Assembly (NCBI GenBank): GCA_947302945.1
Contig: CAMYWZ010000095.1
Location: forward strand, 1 to 5,353
Origin: an uncultured Bacillota bacterium
Lineage (GTDB): Bacteria > Bacillota > Clostridia > Peptostreptococcales > Anaerovoracaceae
Direction of reading: 5' to 3'
Length of the DNA stretch: 5,353 nucleotides
Part shown: one piece after another, positions 1 through 5,007 of the stretch
Layout: each line of letters opens with the position of its first letter
Position numbering within the stretch: the stretch's first letter is position 1
Translations under genes and position numbers: made by a program
Notes under the pieces: generated by a model
Database searches by the model: none
What the model saw: the letters and a program-made list of their open reading frames with translations, nothing else
Told to the model about the DNA's origin: nothing

Positions 1-618
1 CTCGCTGTAGGGGATCTTATGATCCTGCAGGTAGATGAGCATGTTGGTCTCGTACTCGTAACGGTCCCCGTCGACGTATGACAGGACCGCAAGATATTCG
101 GCCGGTATCCCTCTCAGACCGGTCTGGGTGTCGGAAAGCTTTATTCCGTAAACAACCCTGTATACGAACGAAGATATGCGGTTTCCGAGCCTGTTGTGGG
201 TGGGAACGTGGCTTAAGGAAAAGTCCCTGCAGCCTATGATGACGGTGCCGGGCTTTCTTTCCATTTCCTCCGAGACGCGAACGGTATCCTCCGGGGTGTG
301 CTGGCCGTCTCCGTCCACGGTGACCGCGCCGGATACGTCCTGAAGGTTTTCCGCTATCCACGCGAAGGCGTTCTCGGCGATATATGAGAACGCGGTCTTG
401 AGAGCCCTGCCCTTGCCCTTGTTGACTTCATGCACGATAAGATGGCAGCAGTCCCTGTGCTTTTCGAGGGCCCGGCTGAAAAAGGCCTTGTTCTCCTCGT
501 GGCTGCCGTCGTCCACCATTACTATATGCTTAAAACCGGCGGCTGCCATGCCGTCGACTGTGCTTACGAATTTTTCGTCCGGATCGAGGGACGGGATTAT
601 GACTGCTATGTCTTTCAT
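1..618 (-). CDS. Family 2 glycosyltransferase, dolichol-phosphate mannosyltransferase-like (partial, C-terminus off left edge)
   Basis: Seen: translation from the ATG at 618-616 gives 206 residues with no stop, running off the left edge. It opens with a GT-A Rossmann start (KDIAVIIPSLDPDEKF, residues 2-17). It then has VMVDDGSHEENK (33-44), a VNKGKGRALKTAF stretch (65-77) and the metal/nucleotide-binding DxD region VDGDGQHTPED (101-111). A segment near 162-170 (SDTQTGLRG) is typical of DPM1/GtrB-like enzymes. Known of the family: these transfer a sugar from a nucleotide-sugar donor, often to a polyprenyl-phosphate carrier at the membrane, for cell-surface glycans. About a third of a usual GT2 protein may be missing, so C-terminal membrane helices (GtrB-like) cannot be judged. 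The start is supported by AGAGGTGA at 628-621, about 5 nt upstream. The gene is divergent from the hydrogenase-associated cassette and probably unrelated to it. Family assignment is firm; substrate is unknown. Confidence 0.9.
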   Translation of the reverse strand, partial: MKDIAVIIPSLDPDEKFVSTVDGMAAAGFKHIVMVDDGSHEENKAFFSRALEKHRDCCHLIVHEVNKGKGRALKTAFSYIAENAFAWIAENLQDVSGAVTVDGDGQHTPEDTVRVSEEMERKPGTVIIGCRDFSLSHVPTHNRLGNRISSFVYRVVYGIKLSDTQTGLRGIPAEYLAVLSYVDGDRYEYETNMLIYLQDHKIPYSE

Positions 619-636
619 GATCACCTCTGAAATGTT

Positions 637-665
637 ATTATACCACATTTTTCTCAAAATGTTCA
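637..665 (-). promoter_or_regulatory. Sigma-A-like extended -10 promoter for the glycosyltransferase
   Basis: Seen on the minus strand: a perfect TATAAT (637-642) preceded by TGG, forming an extended -10 (TGnTATAAT). A weak -35, TGAACA (660-665, 4/6 match), lies 17 nt away. Transcription would start near 630, right at the Shine-Dalgarno region (628-621), giving a very short leader. This is a motif match only. Confidence 0.55.
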
Positions 666-691
666 GAGCAAATGTTTATCACATAACGATA

Positions 692-720
692 TTGATTCCA
701 TGTCCTTATTTTGATAAGAT
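692..720 (+). promoter_or_regulatory. Candidate promoter of the five-gene DRTGG/HATPase/hydrogenase-like/PHP cassette
   Basis: Seen: TTGATT (692-697, 4/6 match to TTGACA), a 17-nt spacer and TAAGAT (715-720, 4/6 match to TATAAT). The expected start is near 727, leaving a leader of about 33 nt before the ATG at 761. The -10 hexamer lies inside a perfect inverted repeat (712-725), so repression by a dimeric regulator is plausible. Both hexamers are imperfect, so an activator or another sigma factor is possible. Confidence 0.4.
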
Positions 721-725
721 TATCA
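712..725. promoter_or_regulatory. Perfect dyad TGATAA-GA-TTATCA over the cassette -10 (possible operator)
   Basis: Seen: two 6-nt arms, TGATAA (712-717) and TTATCA (720-725), are exact reverse complements around a 2-nt centre. The dyad overlaps the candidate -10. A further TTATCA occurs at 676-681. The loop is too short for an RNA hairpin with these arms, so a DNA-binding dimer site is the more natural reading. The regulator is unknown. Confidence 0.35.
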
Positions 726-760
726 TGTACGTCTTAACTCTCTGTGAAGGTATCAAAGCT

Positions 761-1096
761 ATGAAACTTAAAGAGATAATGGAGCTCCTCGATGCCACCC
801 TGCTGTGCGGGGAAGACAAACTCGACATGGAGGTCGAAGGGGCTTTCGCAAGCGATTTCATGAGCGACATCCTGGCTTACGTCAGCGATCAGAAGCTCCT
901 TCTTACAGGCATGATCAACCCCCAGGTCATACGCACCGCGGAGATGGTCGACATGCACTTCATCCTTTTCGTCAGGGGCAAAATGCCCGATGCAAACATG
1001 CTGGCTCTGGCCGAGGACAGCGATATCGCAGTGCTTTCCACGAAGAAGCTCATGTACACTTCCTGCGGTCTCCTCTACAAAAACGGAGTCAGGTAA
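761..1096 (+). CDS. DRTGG-domain protein (first copy)
   Basis: Seen: a 111-residue soluble protein that is essentially one small alpha/beta domain. It starts MKLKEIMELLDATLLCGED and has an acidic conserved-looking turn (VEGAFASDFMSDILAYVSDQ, around 25-44). Hydrophobic strands follow near 46-72 (LLLTGMINPQ, MHFILFVRG), then a tail LSTKKLMYTSCGLLYKNG. This matches stand-alone DRTGG-domain proteins that recur beside clostridial [FeFe]-hydrogenase genes. The domain is also found in HPr-kinase-like, CBS-containing and phosphotransacetylase-type proteins, where its role is poorly defined. No catalytic residues or membrane segments are visible. The start at 761 is preferred over the in-frame ATG at 725 because GAAGG lies at 746-750 and homologues characteristically begin MKLKEI. 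It is the first gene of the cassette, 1 nt from the next, and a distant paralogue of the protein at 2760. The family call is fairly sure; a ligand-sensing or adaptor role is inference. Confidence 0.8.
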   Translation: MKLKEIMELLDATLLCGEDKLDMEVEGAFASDFMSDILAYVSDQKLLLTGMINPQVIRTAEMVDMHFILFVRGKMPDANMLALAEDSDIAVLSTKKLMYTSCGLLYKNGVR

Positions 1097-1097
1097 A

Positions 1098-1520
1098 ATG
1101 GCAGACATCGTATTCGAATACCAGGTAGACGGAAGCGATTACCACAGGGCCGGAGAAGCTTCAAGGAGCACGAAATCCAATCTCAAAAAGCTCGGTTTTC
1201 CGTCTGACATAATAAGGCGTGTCGGTATATGCATGTACGAAGGCGAGATCAACATGGTCATCCACGCCGACGGAGGCGTCGCCAAAGTCGTCATAGGCCT
1301 TGATGACATCACCATCATACTCAAAGACAAGGGTCCCGGCATCCCGAACATAGATCTTGCAATGCAGGAAGGCTGGTCCACCGCCGACGCGCAGGCGAAC
1401 GACCTCGGCTTCGGCGCAGGCATGGGCCTTCCGAACATGAAGCGCTGCTCCGACGAGATGAACATAGACACTGTCGTCGGAGAAGGCACCACCGTCACAA
1501 TGAAGATCAAGACCAAATAA
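1098..1520 (+). CDS. Anti-sigma-factor/serine-kinase-like HATPase_c protein
   Basis: Seen: a 140-residue single-domain GHKL ATPase. The N box is E48-x3-N52 in CMYEGEINMVIHA; the G1 box is DKGPGI (77-82); the glycine-rich lid/G2 region is GFGAGMGLPNMKR (104-116); GEGTTVTM (128-135) closes the fold. Known of the family: SpoIIAB/RsbW-type proteins of this size bind ATP and either sequester a sigma factor or phosphorylate an antagonist on Ser/Thr. No STAS antagonist, sigma factor or PP2C phosphatase gene is visible nearby. The ATG at 1098 follows the previous stop by 1 nt, with GGAG at 1085-1088. The stop is 1 nt before the hydrogenase-like gene, implying translational coupling and a stoichiometric partnership. 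Inference: it is the trans-acting output of the neighbouring hydrogenase-like sensor. ATP binding is well supported; the client is unknown. Confidence 0.85.
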   Translation: MADIVFEYQVDGSDYHRAGEASRSTKSNLKKLGFPSDIIRRVGICMYEGEINMVIHADGGVAKVVIGLDDITIILKDKGPGIPNIDLAMQEGWSTADAQANDLGFGAGMGLPNMKRCSDEMNIDTVVGEGTTVTMKIKTK

Positions 1521-1521
1521 C

Positions 1522-2763
1522 ATGATAAAGCATTCAGTAATAATCGATAAAAACAAGTGCGTAGGCTGCACGTCGTGCATCAAAGCCTGCCCGAACGAGG
1601 CCATAAGGGTCCGCGGCGGAAAGGCAAGGCTCCTCGATCAGCGCTGCATAGACTGCGGCACCTGCATCAAAAAATGCCCGCACGGAGCGATAAAGACCAC
1701 GCATTCGGACCTGAGCATACTCCAGAAATACAAGTATACCGTGGCCCTTCCAGACCAGGCCCTTTTCGGCCAGTTCACCAAGGTCAGGGATCCGAACGTC
1801 ATACTCACCGCCCTCATCACCCTGGGCTTTGACGACATCTGCGAGCCTGCGGCTTCCGCCGAGCTCATCGCGCAGTTCGCGATCAGGGACAAGATCAACG
1901 GTGCCGCAAACAAAGGCCCCGCCATATCTTCCTGCTGCCCCACGATCCTAAGGCTCATACGCATGCGCTTCCCGGACCTCATCCCGCAGGTAGTGGACAC
2001 CATCATCCCCATAGAGCACGCCGCCATCAAGGCAAGGGAAAAAGCCATCGCGGAGACAGGTCTTTTCCCCGAGGAGATAGGCATCATAGCCATAGTGCCC
2101 TGCCCCTCGCAGATCACCGAATCCAATTACCCCGAGACCATGAAAAGGCGCGTCATAGACGAGTGCATACCCATAGTCGACATCTACGGTCCGCTCGAGA
2201 GCGCCATTAAAAAGGTCACAGACCCCATACCCATCTGCCGCAGCGGAAGGCGCGGCCTTACCCACGCCTATTCCGGAGGAGAAGCTGCAGCCCGCAAGGC
2301 CTGGAATTTCATGGCTGTCGACGAGATACAGAACTGCATCACCATGCTGGAGGAAATAGAAAACGGCAATATCCCGGAAGCAGACTACATAGAGCTTAAC
2401 GCCTGCACCTGCGGATGCGTCGGCGGGTCTTTGTGCGTGGGCAATCCCTTCAACGCCAAGCTCCGCATCAAGAAGATGCTCGGAGATCTTCCCGAGTACT
2501 TCGACGCCTACGACCTTTCTATGGAGAACAGGCAGCAGCTCACCGTCTCCAAAAAGCTGGAGTACCTGCCCGCCTTCCTCCTCGACGAAGACCGCAGCAT
2601 GGCCTTCGAAAAAATGACCAAGATCCAGGAGATACGAAAGACTCTGCCGGGCATAGACTGCGGATCGTGCGGCGCCCCAAGCTGCAACGCCTTTGCCGAA
2701 GACATAGTGCAGGTACACGCGGATCCCGCAAGATGCGTGTTCCACAGAAAGGAGTCCAAATGA
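1522..2763 (+). CDS. [FeFe]-hydrogenase-like iron-sulfur protein, putative sensory type (2x[4Fe-4S] + H-cluster domain + C-terminal [4Fe-4S])
   Basis: Seen: 413 residues. An N-terminal bacterial ferredoxin module has C13, C16, C19, C23 and C42, C45, C48, C52. A hydrogenase large-subunit domain (about 72-330) carries three degenerate H-cluster motifs: L1 SSCCP (136-140), L2 VPCPSQITE (192-200) and L3 ELNACTCGCVGG (291-302). A C-terminal four-cysteine FeS module (PF04060-like) has C380, C383, C388 and C405. The four cysteines expected to hold the cubane of the H-cluster (C139, C194, C295, C299) are kept, as is the proton-relay cysteine position (C138) and the L2 glutamate (E200). The L2 lysine is Gln (Q197), and the L2 and L3 methionines are Val (V192) and Asn (N293). 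Known: proteins with this layout are grouped as putative sensory [FeFe]-hydrogenases; group C members carry PAS plus kinase or SpoIIE output, absent here. No strong Shine-Dalgarno precedes the ATG, 1 nt after the upstream stop. A group D-like assignment is my inference; catalytic activity is uncertain. Confidence 0.85.
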   Translation: MIKHSVIIDKNKCVGCTSCIKACPNEAIRVRGGKARLLDQRCIDCGTCIKKCPHGAIKTTHSDLSILQKYKYTVALPDQALFGQFTKVRDPNVILTALITLGFDDICEPAASAELIAQFAIRDKINGAANKGPAISSCCPTILRLIRMRFPDLIPQVVDTIIPIEHAAIKAREKAIAETGLFPEEIGIIAIVPCPSQITESNYPETMKRRVIDECIPIVDIYGPLESAIKKVTDPIPICRSGRRGLTHAYSGGEAAARKAWNFMAVDEIQNCITMLEEIENGNIPEADYIELNACTCGCVGGSLCVGNPFNAKLRIKKMLGDLPEYFDAYDLSMENRQQLTVSKKLEYLPAFLLDEDRSMAFEKMTKIQEIRKTLPGIDCGSCGAPSCNAFAEDIVQVHADPARCVFHRKESK

Positions 2764-3092
2764 CAGTAAGAGAACTGAAGGAAGCCCTTGGCCTTACGGT
2801 ATTCTGCGCCGGAAACGAAGACGCGGAAGTGACCGGAGGCTACTGCGGAGACCTTCTCAGCTGGGTCATGGGCCGCGCTGAAGAAGGCAACGTATGGCTC
2901 ACGATCATGAGCAACCAGAACGTGGCGGCCGTCGCCGTCATGACGGACATATCCTGCATAGTGCTCACGGAAGGCGTAAAACCGGACGACGCCCTGCTCT
3001 CCCGCTGCGAAACGGAAGAGATAAACCTGCTGGGCACCGGGCTTTCCACCTATCAGGCAGCCGCGGAGCTTGCCAAAGCGCTGGCTGAATAA
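2760..3092 (+). CDS. DRTGG-domain protein (second copy)
   Basis: Seen: a 110-residue single-domain protein, MTVRELKEALGLTVFCAG at the start, with VTGGYCGDLLSWVMGRAEEG (around 24-43). Hydrophobic strands follow (VWLTIM, AAVAVMTDISCIVLTEG), then a tail EEINLLGTGLSTYQAAAELAKAL. The TGGYCGDLLSWVMG segment is the form of the DRTGG motif common in small clostridial proteins of this kind. It shares fold and length with the protein at 761 but only weak sequence identity, so the two copies are probably not interchangeable. The ATG overlaps the hydrogenase-like gene's stop by 4 nt (ATGA, 2760-2763), and GGAG at 2751-2754 sits 5 nt upstream, so the start is secure. Its role is unknown. Tight coupling to an FeS sensor suggests a binding or regulatory partner. 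Confidence 0.8.
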   Translation: MTVRELKEALGLTVFCAGNEDAEVTGGYCGDLLSWVMGRAEEGNVWLTIMSNQNVAAVAVMTDISCIVLTEGVKPDDALLSRCETEEINLLGTGLSTYQAAAELAKALAE

Positions 3093-3109
3093 GGCGCCGC
3101 GCGGCAGAC

Positions 3110-3820
3110 ATGGCTCAGTACGGCTTCGATCTTCACATCCATTCATGCCTTTCGCCCTGCGCAGAAAACAGCAGCCAGCCTGCTGTGATGGCCGGGATGT
3201 TTGCGCTGTCCGGATTCAAGATCATAGCTCTCACGGACCACAACAGCTGCGGCAACTGCGCGGCATTCCTTAAGGCCTGCGAATATTACGGGCTTTTAGG
3301 CCTTCCCGGCATGGAGCTCAACACTTCCGAAGAAGTCCACGTCGTCTGCCTTTTCGAGACTCTCGAAGGCGCTATGGATTTCAGCAGCACAGTCTACAAA
3401 AGCCTCCCTCCAGTTAAAAACCGCAAAAGCATATTCGGAGACCAGCTTTATACAGACGCCGAAGGCACCGTCATCGGGGAGGAGGAAAAACTCCTCATCT
3501 CCGCCAGCGGCATAGGCATTTACCAGGTAAAAGAGCTTGCCGAAAGCTGCGGAGGCTTCGCATATCCCGCACACATAGACAGAAGCAGCAACTCGCTCAT
3601 AAGCAACCTCGGCCTGTGGGACCCGGACATGGGTTTTTCCATGGCGGAACTTTCCATGGCCTGTCCCGAAGACTTCACCTTAAGAAAAGACCTTAAGGGC
3701 CTGCGCTTCGTAAAAGGCAGCGACGCCCACAGGATAGAACAGATCCCCCTCTCCCCCGTCCAGTTCATGGACCTTGACGAGCTGTCAGCTGCAGCGGTTT
3801 TATCATGGCTGCGTAAATAA
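3110..3820 (+). CDS. PHP-domain metal-dependent phosphoesterase
   Basis: Seen: 236 residues covering a full PHP fold. Likely metal ligands are H9 and H11 (FDLHIHS), D43/H44 (LTDHNS), E69 (GMEL), H77 (EEVHVV), H155 (YPAHIDRSS), and D205/H207 (KGSDAHR). No signal peptide or membrane segment is seen. Known of the family: PHP enzymes use a di- or trinuclear metal centre to hydrolyse phosphoesters, including nucleotide 3'- or 5'-phosphates (TrpH/YciV type) and histidinol phosphate. This protein resembles the short PHP proteins that recur upstream of clostridial hndA-like genes. It lies 17 nt after the second DRTGG gene and lacks a good Shine-Dalgarno; no other in-frame start is available nearby, and homologues begin a few residues before DLHIHS, so 3110 is the best start. 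Substrate is unknown; a nucleotide or signalling phosphoester is inference. Confidence 0.85.
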   Translation: MAQYGFDLHIHSCLSPCAENSSQPAVMAGMFALSGFKIIALTDHNSCGNCAAFLKACEYYGLLGLPGMELNTSEEVHVVCLFETLEGAMDFSSTVYKSLPPVKNRKSIFGDQLYTDAEGTVIGEEEKLLISASGIGIYQVKELAESCGGFAYPAHIDRSSNSLISNLGLWDPDMGFSMAELSMACPEDFTLRKDLKGLRFVKGSDAHRIEQIPLSPVQFMDLDELSAAAVLSWLRK

Positions 3821-3823
3821 AAC

Positions 3824-3837
3824 TTACAGGCCTGTAA
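3824..3837. repeat. 14-bp perfect palindrome TTACAGGCCTGTAA
   Basis: Seen: the site equals its own reverse complement and begins 4 nt after the PHP stop codon. As RNA it would give only a 5-bp stem with a GGCC loop, and no U-run follows on the plus strand, so it is a poor terminator. A protein-binding site or weak processing hairpin is possible. No second copy was noticed in the window. Confidence 0.4.
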
Positions 3838-3874
3838 AATATCAAAAAATTCGTTAAATTCTTTAAAAATCATC

Positions 3875-3903
3875 TTCAAATATGACATAAAACAGTCTAT
3901 AAT
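3875..3903 (+). promoter_or_regulatory. Sigma-A-like promoter of the hydrogenase operon
   Basis: Seen: TTCAAA (3875-3880, 4/6 match to TTGACA), a 17-nt spacer and a perfect TATAAT (3898-3903). The expected transcription start is near 3910, giving a leader of about 43 nt that contains GGAGG (3943-3947). It is the only strong promoter-like element between the signalling cassette and the hydrogenase subunits, so these are probably separate transcription units, with read-through possible. Confidence 0.6.
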
Positions 3904-3907
3904 AGGA

Positions 3908-3925
3908 TAGTTATTTTAATAACAA
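3908..3925. promoter_or_regulatory. Rex-like operator candidate over the hydrogenase operon start site
   Basis: Seen: TAGTTATTTTAATAACAA contains a perfect inverted repeat, GTTATT (3910-3915) and AATAAC (3918-3923), around a 2-nt centre. By hand it matches 11 of the 14 defined bases of the clostridial Rex consensus TTGTTAA-N4-TTAACAA, with the same centre of symmetry. It lies 4 nt after the -10, over the expected start. Known: Rex senses NADH/NAD+ and represses fermentative and hydrogenase genes in many Bacillota. Regulation here is inferred from motif and position; AT-rich sequence raises the chance-match risk. Confidence 0.45.
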
Positions 3926-3952
3926 TCACTGATTTTTATATTGGAGGTAAAA

Positions 3953-4447
3953 ATGCCTAACACAAAGACCGCCGTGCCCTTCAAAGGCACAAAGGAGCAG
4001 GAAAAGCAGCTCCGCGAGGTGATCAGGCAGTACAAGGACGTTCCGGGAGCCACCATGCCCATCATGCAGGCAGCTCAGGATATCTACGGATATCTTCCGG
4101 AAGAAGTGCAGATCATCATCGCGGAAGAACTCGGCATCCCTCTTTCCGAGGTATACGGAGTTGCTTCTTTCTACGCCCAGTTCACTCTCAATCCCAAGGG
4201 TAAATACCGCATTTCGGTCTGCCTTGGAACAGCCTGCTACGTAAAGGGTTCGGCTGACGTGCTCACCGCCATCGAGAAAAAGCTCTCGATACAGCCCGGC
4301 GGACTCACCCCGGACGGCAAGTTCTCGCTCGACGCGTGCAGATGCGTAGGCGCCTGCGGACTCGCTCCGGTCATGATGATCAACGACGACGTCTACGGAC
4401 GTCTCACCCCCGATCAGGTAGGCCCGATACTGGATAAGTACAAATAA
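3953..4447 (+). CDS. hndA: NuoE/HndA/HydC-type [2Fe-2S] subunit of NAD(P)-dependent [FeFe]-hydrogenase
   Basis: Seen: 164 residues, the usual length for this family. A helical N-terminal region (about 15-80, with EVYGVASFYAQFTLNPKG) leads into a thioredoxin-fold ferredoxin domain. The [2Fe-2S] ligands are C90-x4-C95 (SVCLGTACYVKG) and C131-x3-C135 (CRCVGACGLAPV); C129 is an extra cysteine. Known: this subunit passes electrons between the NuoF-like flavoprotein and the rest of the complex in HndABCD/HydABC-type hydrogenases, which are cytoplasmic and often electron-bifurcating with ferredoxin. The ATG at 3953 is preferred over an in-frame TTG at 3941 because GGAGG (3943-3947) sits 5 nt upstream and would overlap the alternative. 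It is the first gene after the promoter at 3875-3903, and its stop abuts the next ATG without a gap. The symbol follows the Hnd naming; HydC or NuoE would be equally used. Confidence 0.92.
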   Translation: MPNTKTAVPFKGTKEQEKQLREVIRQYKDVPGATMPIMQAAQDIYGYLPEEVQIIIAEELGIPLSEVYGVASFYAQFTLNPKGKYRISVCLGTACYVKGSADVLTAIEKKLSIQPGGLTPDGKFSLDACRCVGACGLAPVMMINDDVYGRLTPDQVGPILDKYK

Positions 4448-4894
4448 ATGAAGGACCTTTCTCTCAACGTCCTGGATGTTGCCCACAACTCCATCAGCGC
4501 CGGCGCAGCGCTCATAGAGATCACTCTCCGCGAAGAAGCCGATCTGCTCACCATAAGCATCAAAGACAACGGCTGCGGCATAGCGCCGGAGATGCTCAGG
4601 ACGGTCACAGACCCCTTCACCACCAGCCGCACCACAAGAAAAGTCGGCATGGGTCTTCCCCTCTTCAAGCTCGCCGCGGAACAGAGCGGCGGAGCCCTGA
4701 GCATAGAAAGCGAAGTCGGCGTCGGCACACAGGTAAAAGCAAGCTTTTACACATCCAACATAGACTGCCCTCCGATCGGAGACATGGGGTCTACGGCAGC
4801 GCTTCTGTCAGGGGCGCTCAAGGATGGCATGGAGCTTGTATACAGCAGGATAAAGGACGAAAAGAGCTTCATTTACGACACCAGAGAGACATAA
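4448..4894 (+). CDS. Histidine-kinase-type ATPase domain protein of the hydrogenase operon, probably truncated by a frameshift
   Basis: Seen: 148 residues forming a GHKL ATPase without a phospho-acceptor domain. The N box is D10-x3-N14 in LDVAHNSISAGA; G1 is DNGCGIAP (40-47); the F-box-like DPFTTSRTTRK spans 55-65; the G2 lid is VGMGLPLFK (66-74); GVGT is at 91-94. A C-terminal extension (about 100-146, ending FIYDTR) is characteristic of the ATPases encoded between hndA- and hndB-like genes in clostridia. The frame stops at 4892-4894 right after DTRET. Homologues, as I recall them, continue about 30-40 residues, and a matching tail appears in the -1 frame (4888-4968), so this copy seems to have lost some bases. 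The ATP-binding core is intact, so it may still work. It starts directly after the hndA stop with no clear Shine-Dalgarno, suggesting coupled translation. Its role in the hydrogenase operon is unknown; a kinase or assembly/regulatory ATPase is possible. Confidence 0.8.
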   Translation: MKDLSLNVLDVAHNSISAGAALIEITLREEADLLTISIKDNGCGIAPEMLRTVTDPFTTSRTTRKVGMGLPLFKLAAEQSGGALSIESEVGVGTQVKASFYTSNIDCPPIGDMGSTAALLSGALKDGMELVYSRIKDEKSFIYDTRET

Positions 4895-4968
4895 GCCTTG
4901 CCGAAGCCGAGATACAGGACTGGATAAGAGCCTATGTCAACGAGCAGGAAGCATCCATACAGAACTAA
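4888..4968 (+). pseudogene. Out-of-frame C-terminal remnant of the preceding ATPase
   Basis: Seen: in the -1 frame relative to 4448, codons from 4888 encode 26 residues including SLAEAEIQDWIRAYVNEQ, then stop at 4966-4968. The amphipathic WIRAYVNEQ helix resembles the C-terminal end expected of this ATPase family (a PEVxxxIxxYIxE-like tail after DTRE...LGDVP). The roughly six residues normally found between DTRE and this tail are missing. A deletion of about 19 nt (3n+1) near the AGAGAGA run (4883-4889) would explain both the missing residues and the frame change. No classic slippery heptamer is visible, so programmed frameshifting is less likely. An assembly error is also possible. Confidence 0.5.
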
Positions 4969-5007
4969 ACAGCTGCCAAGGCTGAGATCAGAAAAAAGGA
5001 GAACACA

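Noticed and set aside
430..630. Plus-strand open frame (66 codons) opposite the glycosyltransferase N-terminus
   Set aside because: The minus strand has an unambiguous GT2 reading frame with DDG and DGDGQH motifs plus promoter and ribosome binding site; the plus-strand frame lacks these.
631..676. Three AATGTT direct repeats (631, 658, 671) in the divergent promoter region
   Set aside because: Six-base AT-rich repeats with irregular spacing (27 and 13 nt) are not convincing operator repeats.
672..689. Second Rex-like match upstream of the signalling cassette
   Set aside because: It matches only 10 of 14 consensus bases and has just 3 symmetrical base pairs; in AT-rich sequence this is likely chance.
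725..760. Upstream in-frame ATG (725) for the first DRTGG gene, adding 12 residues
   Set aside because: It has no Shine-Dalgarno and would lie at or before the expected transcription start; the ATG at 761 has GAAGG upstream and a family-like N-terminus.
1948..2745. Long minus-strand open frame (265 codons) opposite the hydrogenase-like gene
   Set aside because: It is antisense to a gene with clear FeS and H-cluster motifs, its translation has no recognisable domain, and it arises from the GC-biased codon use of the plus-strand gene.
3821..3850. Rho-independent terminator after the PHP gene
   Set aside because: The only hairpin has a 5-bp stem and is followed by A-rich, not T-rich, sequence on the plus strand.
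3851..3868. Another Rex-like match upstream of the hydrogenase promoter -35
   Set aside because: It reaches 11/14 by count, but its two halves are poorly symmetrical about the Rex centre, unlike the site at 3908-3925.
3941..3952. TTG start for the HndA-like protein
   Set aside because: It would overlap the GGAGG ribosome binding site that is properly spaced for the ATG at 3953.
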